Shown piece by piece: positions 1-9,300 of a stretch of DNA of 13,829 nucleotides (its first letter is position 1; every line of letters begins with the position of its first letter). A program made the position numbers and the translations under genes. Below the pieces are notes generated by a model. It was not told the origin of the DNA, did no database searches, and worked only from the letters and a program-made list of their open reading frames with translations. This stretch comes from Verrucomicrobiota bacterium. Lineage in GTDB: Bacteria > Verrucomicrobiota > Verrucomicrobiia > Limisphaerales > UBA1096. The DNA is taken from assembly GCA_030747575.1 (NCBI GenBank), contig JASLKI010000111.1, positions 1 to 13,829 on the forward strand, read 5' to 3'.

Positions 1-333
1 TCGGCTGGAGCGCTCAATATCGATGGTGCCATCGGCGTTGAGCATGCCGATGACGACGCCGTTGATGCCCATTTCCTTGAGCGTGATGATGTCGTGCTGC
101 ATCACGGCGAACTCGTCGTCGGAGTAGAGGAAGTCGCCGCCGCGTGGCCGGATGATGGCATTGACCTTGATTCCGACCCGTTCCAACGTGCGGTACACCG
201 TGCCCACGCTGGGGGTGGTACCACCCTCGAACAGGTTTTGGCAAAGTTCGACGCGGGCCGCGCCGCCTTGTTCCGCTGCGATGGCCGATGCCACCGAGTC
301 GATGCAAATCTCAAGAATGGGTATGTTGCTCAT
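1..333 (-). CDS. cutC: CutC family protein (PF03932-type TIM barrel), 5' part only
   Basis: This is the first 111 codons of a CutC family protein; the gene runs off the left edge. The ATG is at 333. Recognisable family features are an early ILEICIDSV strand, the ELCQNLFEGGTTPS signature at about residues 34-47, and IIRPRGGDFLYSDDEF at about residues 69-84, followed by the next strand (INGVVIGMLNADG). Family members are usually about 240-250 residues, so a little under half is visible. CutC proteins adopt a TIM-barrel fold in the cytoplasm. The name comes from a proposed role in copper homeostasis, but the biochemical activity is poorly established. The sequence upstream of the ATG has only a weak purine-rich stretch (GCGAGA) in place of a Shine-Dalgarno. 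The gene is divergent from the lipoprotein gene at 433. The family assignment is strong; a copper role is family lore and is not shown by this sequence. Confidence 0.93.
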   Translation of the reverse strand, partial: MSNIPILEICIDSVASAIAAEQGGAARVELCQNLFEGGTTPSVGTVYRTLERVGIKVNAIIRPRGGDFLYSDDEFAVMQHDIITLKEMGINGVVIGMLNADGTIDIERSSR

Positions 334-432
334 GGTTCGTCTCGCTTGGCTAAGCGTAACAGGGTGCTTTGCCAACGCGAAGGCGGAACTGTTTTTCGTG
401 GCACGCGTCGTGGCAGGGGTTATCCTGCGGCG
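334..432. promoter_or_regulatory. Divergent intergenic region between cutC and the lipoprotein gene
   Basis: These 99 nt separate two divergently read genes and so should hold both promoters. I could not pick convincing -35/-10 pairs. The only ordered element seen is a near-perfect 14-bp palindrome at 343-356, described separately. It lies 10 nt upstream of the cutC start codon. Confidence 0.5.
343..356. repeat. Intergenic variant copy of the CTTGGCCAAG palindrome
   Basis: The sequence CGCTTGGCTAAGCG is one base away from the perfect palindrome CGCTTGGCCAAGCG, which occurs intact at 11118-11131. Its position immediately upstream of cutC, in the divergent promoter region, makes it one of only two recognisable copies outside coding sequence. 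It could act as an operator or could simply be a decayed family member; the sequence does not decide. Confidence 0.7.
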
Positions 433-771
433 GTGCTTAAGTGGGTGACAGCGGTCGCGGCGCTTGGTCTGGCGGGATGCGCCCTTCCAGGCAAGTGGAG
501 CGATGCCCCCAAGCCGGGCGGCGGGACGATCGTCACCCCGGTGACGTTCCGCGTGGAGGGCAAGGTGGTGCGCACGAACGAACGACTCAACTTCGTGGTG
601 CTTGACTTTGGCCTGCAGGGGTTGCCGGCGGTTGGGCAGCAATTTGCCATCTATCGGCTTGGGAAAAAGGTGGGCCAAGTGCGCGTGTCCGGCCCGGCGT
701 GGGATACTTACGCCGTGGCGGATATTGTCGAGGGGCAGATTTGGAAGGGTGACGAGGCCAAGCTGAAGTAA
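433..771 (+). CDS. Small predicted lipoprotein, unknown function
   Basis: This is a 112-residue protein starting at GTG 433. An alternative GTG at 445 would remove four residues. The reading frame stays open back to about position 94, but that extension is arginine-rich, lies antisense to cutC, and is not believable as protein. From GTG 433 there is a short hydrophobic signal peptide (VTAVAALG) and a lipobox LAGC with the lipidated cysteine at residue 16, so the mature protein should be anchored in a membrane from the outside. The roughly 97-residue mature part is rich in predicted beta strands (VEGKVVRTNERLNFVVLDF, then VGQQFAIYRLGKKVGQVRV) and ends with ADIVEGQIWKGDEAKL, resembling small SH3- or OB-like barrels. 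I do not recognise a named family. It ends 6 nt before the end of the converging gene at 778. The function is unknown. Confidence 0.75.
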   Translation: MLKWVTAVAALGLAGCALPGKWSDAPKPGGGTIVTPVTFRVEGKVVRTNERLNFVVLDFGLQGLPAVGQQFAIYRLGKKVGQVRVSGPAWDTYAVADIVEGQIWKGDEAKLK

Positions 772-777
772 AAGACG

Positions 778-1113
778 TCAGTTTGGCGGGTTGACTTCCG
801 CCTTGGCCCCGGTTTGCGTGATGTTGCGTCCGCCGTCCTCACGGCTGTACGGCGAGTGGAGGTTAAAGTAAATACCGCAGATCGGCGCGGCGCCCTCGCC
901 CTGACTGAGCATGATGGTGATCTCCTTGTCGAGCGCGATGCCGTGACGCATGCCGTCGGCTCGATTTTCGTAGGCCTTGATCGACTTGAGCATGAGCCGC
1001 TCGATCGCATCGAGGCAGTCATCCGGCGTCTTGAAGACGCAGACAACGTGTCGGTCGTACGACAACATCGCCGCGTCGATCTCCCGCCGGAATGTCTCGA
1101 TGGTCAATTCCAT
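778..1113 (-). CDS. Conserved-looking hypothetical protein, 111 aa
   Basis: A 111-residue soluble protein starting at ATG 1113 with no signal peptide or membrane segment. The N-terminal half looks helical (ETFRREIDAAMLSYDRHVV, then DDCLDAIERLMLKSIKAYENR). It is followed by DGMRHGIALDKEITIMLSQGEGA and a short strand-rich segment PICGIYFNLHSPYSRE. The C-terminus (about the last 20 residues) looks disordered. Coding character is good, with a normal amino-acid mix and no rare clusters, but I do not recognise the family. No clear Shine-Dalgarno precedes the start. It lies 54 nt downstream of the two-helix membrane protein gene and may be the last gene of that transcription unit. It converges with the lipoprotein gene, with only 6 nt between the two stop codons and no obvious hairpin terminator. 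Confidence 0.75.
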   Translation of the reverse strand: MELTIETFRREIDAAMLSYDRHVVCVFKTPDDCLDAIERLMLKSIKAYENRADGMRHGIALDKEITIMLSQGEGAAPICGIYFNLHSPYSREDGGRNITQTGAKAEVNPPN

Positions 1114-1167
1114 TCGTGTGCGGGAAAAGTTAGTCCCGATTGGGCTGATGTAAAAACAAAAGAGTGG

Positions 1168-1521
1168 TCAGTCGCCGGAATCGGATTCACTGGAAGACTC
1201 CCTTTCGCGAAGTCGGTGGAGCAGTTTGCGGACGTCGAGCGCGCCGCCGACGATGACCAGCACGGATAGAATCGCGAATAGGCCGCAGGTGCCAATTAGG
1301 GTCACTTTCCAGATGCCTTCCCAGCCGGTCATTTTGTGCAGGAGGATCATCCCGGCCGTGATCAGCGCAACGACTAGCACGGTGAGCACAGTCTTGAGCA
1401 GGGTGAATACCCAGCCGGTCGTGACCGGCTTGGGGGGCAGCAACGGCGGGGGAGTCACGACGGGAGGCGGCATCACCGGAGGTGGTGCCAAATCGGTGGG
1501 CGCAATGGGTTCGTCACTCAT
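1168..1521 (-). CDS. Proline-rich two-helix membrane protein coupled to the symporter
   Basis: A 117-residue protein. I chose ATG 1521 over an in-frame ATG at 1554 because a full AGGAGG lies 6 nt upstream of it (1528-1533) and because the 11 extra residues of the longer form would be wholly inside the symporter gene. Residues 1-33 are an extreme proline tract (APPPVMPPPVVTPPPLLPP). Two predicted membrane helices follow at about 36-60 and 70-94, and the basic then acidic-serine tail (RKLLHRLRERESSSESDSGD) is probably cytoplasmic. Its first 8 nt overlap the last 8 nt of the symporter gene, which implies translational coupling. Small two-helix partners such as DUF4212 and DUF485 proteins accompany some sodium:solute symporters, but this one does not obviously match either, and its proline-rich arm is unlike them. 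A role as an accessory subunit is inferred from context only. Confidence 0.85.
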   Translation of the reverse strand: MSDEPIAPTDLAPPPVMPPPVVTPPPLLPPKPVTTGWVFTLLKTVLTVLVVALITAGMILLHKMTGWEGIWKVTLIGTCGLFAILSVLVIVGGALDVRKLLHRLRERESSSESDSGD

Positions 1522-3379
1522 TGGTGGCCTCCTTTTGTTTGCGATCCGGGACAATCAGTGAACCTAGGATGAAAACAAATAGCGTGAAGCCGATGGTCAT
1601 CAATCCGACCCGAGCACCTGAAAGCGGCTTATAGAACGACACCGTGTCGCCGGCCTTCGGCTCAAAAATTGGCCAAGAGCTGGCCGTCGCCTCACCCGCC
1701 CAGCTTGAGTCGACCTCGACCTTTTGCTCTTGGCCGGTTTGGCCTCGCACCACGGCGGTCCATCCTTCCAGTCCGTTGCGGTTCCACGGTTCGGCCTGCT
1801 CGAATGGTGTCATCACAAAATCAATGACCATGTCACGGAACGCGGATTCCTCTCTCTCATCCGGTTCATTGAATGCCTCAAACTCGATCGTCTCATCGTC
1901 GGTCGCGGTGATGTTGCGTTCGGCGATGCTGCCCGGGATGTATGTGTGAACGTAGTCCTGCACCGGGCCAAGGCCAAATACCGCTGTGACGCCGACGAGC
2001 AGCGCCAGCACTGCGCCGGTCGAACTGGCCCGGTGCCAGTACAGCCCGCCGAAGAGCAGCGAAAATGCGCCGGTAAAATAGATCGCGCCGGTCACGGCCA
2101 TGTAATCCCAAATATCTTCCTCGCCGGTGTAGAACAGGCCCCAGTAAAGGATGTAGAGTCCGATCAGCACGATGAGAATGCGGGTGATCTTGATGCGGGT
2201 CGGGTTGTCGAGCCGCTCCTTGAACAGCGGCGCGATGATGTCCTGCGTGATCACTGTGCTCCAGCAAAGCAGATAGCCGTCGTGCGTGGACATGAAGGCG
2301 GCAATCATCGCGGCAGTGAGCAGTCCGATCACCCCCGGGTCTAAAATGCGTCCGAGGAAGATCGGCATGGCGTAAAGATTGTCCACCGCCTTGACATCAG
2401 GGTCCGTCGGCGAGAAAAGCTGCTGCAAGTCCGGGGCCTTGGTCATCACATATACAAATGCGCAGACGCCGAGGAGGTTCGGGATGATCATCCGGATGGC
2501 GAATGAGATGGACGACCACATGTATTGCCGCTTGAGCGCGGTGGTGCTCTCCATGGCCAGCGCGCGGGCGACGGCGGTGGGCCACAGCGCGCAGTTCACG
2601 ATGCCGAGAAAAAACATCCACCCGACGTACTCAAAGCCAAAACTGCTGTCGGCTGCGACCGGGTTGAAACCGGCCTCGCCTTTATAGGTGTCTACCGTCT
2701 CGAAAACGTTGTCCAATCCGCCGACAAGATCGACCGCGAGCCAGGCGGTCACGAGAAGGCCGACCGACAGGATGACAAACTGAATGTAGTCGGTGATCAC
2801 CACCGAGATCATCCCGCCGATGACCGTGTAGACGAGCACCAGCGCCAGCAACACAACCATCACCACTTTGAGAGCGTTGCCGTCGGGGTCCATGCCGGTG
2901 ATGCCGACGATGAACATCGCGCCCACCTTGAGGAACAGACCCATGTTCAGCAGTCCGCCAAATGCCAGCATGATGCCGCCGAGGATGCGAGTGCGGCGGC
3001 CGTAACGTTTCTCGTAATACTCGGGGATCGTCAGCACCTTGTGCTCACGCAGTCGCACGACGATAAAGCCGGTCAGGCCGATGAGTAATGCCACTATGCC
3101 GGCGATAACCCCGATGTGGAACGCCGCGAAGCCGGCTGTGAATCCTTTTTGCGCGCTGTACATCACCGTGATGAGGCCCATCTCGGTGCCGGTCAGTGTG
3201 GCAACGCCCAGCCACGTGCCCACCGCGCGCCCGGCGCTGACGAAATTTGTCATGTTGCCGGCGTAGCGCTTGACGAAAAAGGCGATACCGACCGAGAGCA
3301 GCAGATACACCGCGACAATCACCCAGTCGATGGTGCCGAAGTTGGTTTGGCTGGTGGCGTTGGTGAGGGCGGATTCCAT
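1514..3379 (-). CDS. Sodium:solute symporter (SSS/SSF family) transporter
   Basis: A 621-residue polytopic inner-membrane protein that should couple Na+ (or H+) entry to uptake of an organic solute. Roughly 13 hydrophobic segments are visible, starting at IDWVIVAVYLLLSVGIAFF (about residue 18). Family hallmarks are the FVSAGRAVGTWLGVATLTGTEMG segment in the first unwound-helix region and the GGMISVVITDYIQF stretch near residue 186, which resembles the SSF signature. The substrate cannot be read from the sequence; sugars, amino acids and carboxylates are all known in the family. One oddity is a hydrophilic stretch of about 100 residues (about 480-585, rich in D, E and W) between the last two helices, before the final helix near 590-610. 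The ATG lies 5 nt after the stop of the giant LTD/CotH gene, with only a weak GAG-containing Shine-Dalgarno, and the 3' end overlaps the two-helix protein gene. Confidence 0.93.
   Translation of the reverse strand: MESALTNATSQTNFGTIDWVIVAVYLLLSVGIAFFVKRYAGNMTNFVSAGRAVGTWLGVATLTGTEMGLITVMYSAQKGFTAGFAAFHIGVIAGIVALLIGLTGFIVVRLREHKVLTIPEYYEKRYGRRTRILGGIMLAFGGLLNMGLFLKVGAMFIVGITGMDPDGNALKVVMVVLLALVLVYTVIGGMISVVITDYIQFVILSVGLLVTAWLAVDLVGGLDNVFETVDTYKGEAGFNPVAADSSFGFEYVGWMFFLGIVNCALWPTAVARALAMESTTALKRQYMWSSISFAIRMIIPNLLGVCAFVYVMTKAPDLQQLFSPTDPDVKAVDNLYAMPIFLGRILDPGVIGLLTAAMIAAFMSTHDGYLLCWSTVITQDIIAPLFKERLDNPTRIKITRILIVLIGLYILYWGLFYTGEEDIWDYMAVTGAIYFTGAFSLLFGGLYWHRASSTGAVLALLVGVTAVFGLGPVQDYVHTYIPGSIAERNITATDDETIEFEAFNEPDEREESAFRDMVIDFVMTPFEQAEPWNRNGLEGWTAVVRGQTGQEQKVEVDSSWAGEATASSWPIFEPKAGDTVSFYKPLSGARVGLMTIGFTLFVFILGSLIVPDRKQKEATNE
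1528..1533 (-). promoter_or_regulatory. Strong Shine-Dalgarno for the two-helix membrane protein
   Basis: On the minus strand this reads AGGAGG, separated by 6 nt from ATG 1521, inside the last codons of the symporter gene. It is the only textbook ribosome-binding site in the window and it decides the start of the downstream gene. Confidence 0.85.
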
Positions 3380-3384
3380 TTGGG

Positions 3385-6300
3385 TTACTCTACGAGGAGC
3401 AGCCGGAAAAACTGGGCCTCGCCGACCGGAAGGTCAACCTCGACCTGCTGTGGGCCGTCACTTTTTACATCGACCTCCAGCACCGATTTCCACGCCGCTT
3501 GGCCAAGTGCGGGGGTGGACTGGATTTCGATCAACCGGCCCTGTGACGCCTCGAAAACAAGACTCATTTTGCCGTTGACCAAGTTCACGGTGGTCAAACG
3601 CAACGCACTGGCTGCATCGCCGGGATCGGTTCCGGCGAGGTATTCGCTGAGGTTGGTCAAGCCGTCGCCGTCGGCATCGCCGTCGCCATCGTTGCTGTTA
3701 TTGGGATCGAGGCCAAAGGCGGTTTCCCACTCGTCCGGCATGCCGTCGGCGTCGGCGTCTCCCATCTCAGCCGAGCGGTTGGCGCGGCCGGGGTTCGGTG
3801 CGGCCGCCTTCCAGTTGACCGGGTCGTTGGCAAATTTATTGGCGTCGGCACGCTGCAGCGTGGCACCGAGACCGTCGGCCTCGCTTGGCCAAGGCGCGGT
3901 GTCGCTGAAGGAGACTTGGTCTACAAGAATGTATGGCACGAAACCGGCGTCGTCGTGTTGAAAGCCCTGTGGTGGATCCGGCTTGTACAGGGCCACCGAG
4001 TCGCCGCCGTTGGCCAACTGACCCCGTAATGGGCCAAGGATCGGTACGCCTTCCGGGATGCCGTGTCGCTTGGCCAAGCTTGCGGTTTTTTCCGGGTAAT
4101 TTGCTGGGTTGAACTCGATTAAAACCACGTAGCCGTCAGGTGGCAACTGGAAGTCGCGCGGAAACCCAAACGTTACGCCGCCGCCGATCTGCCACGTATT
4201 CTCCGGGTGCAACGGATCGTACAACGGTACGGTTGTGTTGGTGATGTTGCGTAGCTCGATGAACTCATCATCCGGCGTGCCGGCTCCGAGTGACAGAGGG
4301 GCTGGGTGGTACATGATCTCGTGAATCACGACCGGTCCGATCCTGGCTGCGGCGTTGGCCGCGCCGTCGCCCTTACGGAAGGTCGACACGGAGGAGGGGT
4401 TGTCGACGCCGAACGTCGGCTTGGCCAAGGCGGTGAACTGATCTCCGATGCTGGTTTTCACTCGGCCGAGGGAAATGCCATTTTGCGCCGCACCAAACTC
4501 GACGATCGCACGGTGGCCGGTCAATTCGCCGGAGCTGTCAGCCTTGGAGAGGATGATTTTGTCACCGTGCGCGGAGTTGAGCGCGAAGCTGTGCGCGGCA
4601 CCCGGTGCCGGGTTGAACTGGCCTTCATAAAAGACTGCCATGCCGCGTGCCGATAATGTGGTGCTAGGTGCGATCTGAAATTTTTTCAGGTTCTTTTCCG
4701 AATTGCTGATCCACCAATTGCCAATGTTGATCATGTTGGCGGAGATGTTGCGCAACTCGATGGCGTCTTCGAACGGAGGGTCGGTGTGAGTGAGCACCTC
4801 GTTGATGACCACGTTCTCCAACGGAAGATAATTGGATTTGCCTGGGGTGGAGGTGCTGGGGAACTTCGTGATCTGTGTGGAGCCATCGGGCAACCGACCT
4901 TCCGACTCTCCGAGGGTGGTTATTGAAATCTCCCGTTTATCCACAAGCGACTTTGTCCGACTGTAAAGGGCGATTGGTTCGCCGAGGCTAGCTAGACTGA
5001 AATTGACGTGGTCGCCGCCCTTGGCCAAGTCGGCGTCCGCGATCCATTTCACGAACCCCCCTGCGGCGATATAGTTGAGTTGAGGGATTTCAAACTGGGC
5101 TCGACCGATCAAGCTGAGATCGTCAGTCAGGTACAGCCCGTCCATCCGAACCGGCTCCGATTGCGGGTTGTGCAGCTCGATCCAGTCGTCGTCGCGGCCG
5201 TTGGCCATCCACTCGTTGATGACAAGATTGGACGGGGAGGCCAGCGTTGCGGGAAGCTTGTTCTCCGTGCCCGGAGTGGGGGAGTCGAGCAGCGCCCAGT
5301 CGCCGTTTTTGTCGCGGCCGACGGAACGATCCGGCACTTGGAAGCCGTAGCTGATTCTGTCGACAATCTGTCCGTCGGCGTTGAACAGGTACACGGTGCC
5401 GTAAGCGCCATTGAGGGAGCGGCCGGTGTTCAGGTAATCCGCCGGGCCAAGCGCGGGGTCACGGGAGCCGTTGCACCACACGAGCAACCGGCCCTTGGCG
5501 CGGAGTTTGGCGCTGTCGGGGAAGCTCCACTGCCCGGGCTCGATCTTGTCGATGCTCAGGCTCATGCCGGTGAGATCGATGGACGTCGTGGAGTTGTTCC
5601 AGGTCTCGATCCAGTCGCTAGTCCTGCCAAGCGGATCGATGACGGCCGCGTCGTTGATGGCCATCAACTCATTAAATCTCAAGCCTTCGGCTTCCGGGAG
5701 ATAGTTGGCCTGGCCCGGGCTGACGGTGGTGGTGAACGTGGTCCACGGGCCGGTGCCGTTCGGGTAGCGTCCACGGGACTCGCCGTCCTCCTGCGTGCGG
5801 TAGCTCAGGTCGTCGAGTTCTGCGCCGTTGGTGTCACGCAACAGGAGAGTTCCACCGGCGGCGGGCAGCTTGAAATCGAGGTGCCGAACGCCGGGTTTTT
5901 TGTCGGCGCTGAAAACCTGATAACTGCCCGGCGCAATAAACGAGAGGCGGCGGTAGGTGAACTTGGCCAAGCCTGCTTCCCACGCCAGGCCGAATAGCGC
6001 GGCCGGTTTGCTGTCGGTGTTGAACAACTCAACCCAGTCGTCGCTGCCCGGCGGAGCGGCGGCGACGAACTCGTTGAGCTTGAGATTCTTCAGGTCGGCG
6101 ACCGGTGCGGCCTTGTTCGTCTTGCCGGGGGTCGGCTGCGTGAGCGACCAGGCAACACTGTTGCTGCCCCGGCCGATCGAGTGGTCGGCCACCTGCAACC
6201 CGAAGCCCAGCACGTCGATGCGCTCGCCCTCCGGGTTGAACAGCGCGATGGTGTCGCCGTCGTTGTCCATCGCAAACCTGGCGTGCAGCCCGGGCGCCTC

Positions 6301-9300
6301 CACGGCGTCATCCAGCCAGACCACGAGGTAACCGTTGGACTTGATTACTGTGCCAGCGGGGAAGTTAAACTTCCGGGGCTTGGCCGGGTTGTCGCTCAGG
6401 CTCCAGTTTTGCAGGTACACATCAGTGCCGGCGACGTTCTTCAACTCAACAAAGTCGGGGAACGTGGCGCCGTTTGGCACCGAGTCGACATTCTCGGCGA
6501 GCACCTCGTTGAGGATGACCAACGGTTGCGGGGCGCTGGGGCTGGGCTTGCCGGGCGTGCCACCCTTGGCCAGGCTGGTGCGCCAGTTGGCCGGCGAGTC
6601 GGGATCGCCGTCGGGGTTGCTCAATACGAGCGAGTAGCCGTCGCCGTCAGGCGAGCTTGGCCAAGCGCCGTCGTCGTCGTAGTCCACCGACAGCACGGTC
6701 TCTCCATTGCGATCGAGCAGGGCCAGCCGCTCGCCCTTGTTCGACAGGCTGCCCTCGTAAAGGCCATCCAGCCGCACGCCGGGATGGCGCGCCCGGAATG
6801 CCGTGACATTGGCATCGTTGACGAGCAGCAAGTACATCCCGGCATCAAGTGATTCGCTGTCTTCCGCGAAGCGAAATGTTATGCCGTCAAACGAAAAACC
6901 GGACAGGTCCACTTCAGTGTCGCCTATGTTTTGGAGTTCAAGGAACTCGAAGGCATCGCCCCCCTGAGGATTGTACATGATCTCGCTGATACGGATTGGA
7001 GGACTTTCGTCACCCGCCATGAACGTGGCTCCTGTTAAAGCACTCCAGGTGCCGCCGTTTAGTGATCGTGCTTTGACATTTATTCTGGTGGACTCTTCGG
7101 TTGATTTTAAAATGCTAAGTCCTTGTTTCTTGTCGTAAGATTTTGCCGATGCCGAGACTGAGCCTGAGTACCTCGTTCGGGGGTCAGAACCGTCGGTTGT
7201 AAAGTAAATGTCACCCTCGCTGGCAGTCATTTTCAGTTTGAAACCGTTGGGCGCGATACCACCAAATTGATTGAACTTTGGAGCGTGGTCTGAGGCGGCC
7301 ACATTGGCTTCTTTGAGATGTCGTAACATTGGAGAGCGTCGGCTCCGAATCCAATTGGTTCCCCAGCTTTTACTGACACTCACGGTGCCTTTTACGGTGT
7401 TGTAGAGGTCATCGTAGACCTTGCGAATTTCAACGTCCGTTAGTCCGCCATCGTTGTATAGGTGCTTGTGGACACGGTCGGCAAAAATCAATTGAAATTC
7501 ACGGCTTTTTCTTAGCTTATTGAAAAGCACCGCTATATCGGCGGCATTGCTTTCTCCTAATTCGTTAGCAATTGTATTGTGGCTGGTACTTGCCTGAAAT
7601 GCGTGCTCGCTATCCCAAGCGTACAATCGAAACTTTCCATCTGGCTTGTGGCGAGCCGCCCTCCAGTTGTTATGCGGCCAGTCTCGGTTGGCAACCCATA
7701 TCAGGGGAAGGAGATAATCGGCGAAGTTATCCATATCCAACTGTTTTTCGACAACTTTAAAGTGCTTCGGATCATTCATATCATATCTCCTGACGTAGGT
7801 TAGCATTTTGTTCCAAGCAACCGCACTACCGCTTCTGACTTCGTTGAACTGTGCGATCACGTCATAGTTTTCATCCGTCTGATACCAGTCGGCAAGAAAC
7901 TTGGTGTCGATGCGTTCGGTTGGATTGTAATAGCCCTTGTACTTGCCGTTGATGTATAGGTTTACGAAGTTACCACGGGGTGAAACCTGTCCTAGGTTGG
8001 AACACAGTCGGCGGGCCCATTCGTCCTTGATAAAAGGGCTGGTGTGATCGTTCATTCCAGCCCTCAGGACGATTCGGTCGAATGATTGGACAGGGATGTC
8101 ACCAAATAATGGATACTCGAGTCGCCCGGCCCCGTAATCGCCCCGGAAATATAGCCGAAACGAATATTTACTAAACGGCAAGCCAGAGTTGGGATTGTAT
8201 TTTGGACGCACATAACCGCCGCCCTGTATACGAATGCCGCAGTCCACCGCAAAGCCGCCATTGTCCTCAGGGCGAATAAGTTCCGCTGACACTGGTCTTT
8301 CCCAAGCAATGCCGTGCCTCTGCGCATTGGGCTGTTTTTGGATGCCTTTCGAGCCCCAAAGATGGCGGTCATCGGTCACCAGCGAGAGGACGGGGAGTCG
8401 CCGCCGTGAGGTTGGCAGCCCGTAAAAATAAGTGTTCGTCCGAATCTTCGACGGCAGCATCTCATCCTTGTACGCAACGGCCCGCACGATGCTCGTCTTG
8501 GTGATCCGGATCGGCCCGGAGTAAACCTTGCCAACCTTGTCGTATTGTCCTGTGCCACAGCAGGCCGGGGTGTCTCCGTTGGTGGTGTAGCGAATGCTTG
8601 CGCCGGGAGTGTCCGTGGACAGCGTTAGGAAGATCGATTTCCGTTCATAAAAACCTCGCGGCAAACTGAAATGCACCGGCTTCACACGGCCCGAGACGGT
8701 GGCATCGCTGTTGGCCGCGCCTGGTGTCGGCTTTGAGAAATAGCTCCACTCGTTGTTTTTGTTGAGCCCGTAGCTGACACTCGCGGCCTGCTCGGGATAC
8801 TCAATTCCCGACACGGCCCGGCGGGGCGCCTCCGGGCTGCAGAGCGCCAGGTACTCGCCATTCGGGTTGAGCTTGAAGTTGGTGTGCGACGGCTTGGAGG
8901 TGCTCTTGTTGCGGATGTCCTCGCCGGTGGCAAAGATGACGAGCCGTTTGCCGGCGTCGATCGAGAGGTCGGGGAGAAGCCACTTGCCCAAGTTGGCCCG
9001 GTTGTCCGTCAACGACCAGCCCGCGAGGCTCACTGTGGCGTCGCCGCGGTTGTGCAGCTCGATCCAGTCTCCGTCCACGCGCTTGTACGCCCGGGTGGAG
9101 GCGGCGCTGAACTCGCTGATCACCACGTCGCCGAGGGAGTGGGCCGGGTCAACCTGCACCGACCAGGCTTGGCCAAGGAACGGGTTGGGTGCCCTGTTGA
9201 AATCGGTGATGCCGTGGTCGTCCGCCCAGGTCAGTTCCACTTGGCCAAACGCCGGCTCGTCGAACTCAAACATATACGGCCCGGCACTGTGGCCGCTCAC

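Noticed and set aside
94..432. Extension of the lipoprotein frame upstream to an ATG at 94, giving 225 residues
   Set aside because: This part is antisense to the clear cutC coding sequence, has an unnatural composition, and would bury the signal peptide and lipobox in mid-protein.
771..780. Bidirectional terminator between the converging genes
   Set aside because: Only 6 nt separate the stop codons and no GC-rich stem with a T tract could be drawn.
1522..1554. Longer start at 1554 for the two-helix protein
   Set aside because: The AGGAGG at 1528-1533 is correctly spaced for ATG 1521 and would fall inside the coding region of the longer form.
3660..3770. Short GTCGGCGTCGGC-like direct repeats as a DNA tandem repeat
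   Set aside because: They are explained by the Asp/Gly/Ala codons of the DxDxDG calcium-binding stretch.
4070..5970. The recurrent LAK tripeptide as a protein repeat of the LTD array
   Set aside because: The same DNA is also read as LGQ and WPS elsewhere, and the LAK positions are not at equivalent places in the LTD units.
5008..5997. Long plus-strand open frame (329 codons), and others antisense to the two large genes
   Set aside because: They lie opposite the well-supported LTD and CotH coding frames and show no recognisable domain. Long antisense frames are expected in GC-rich DNA.
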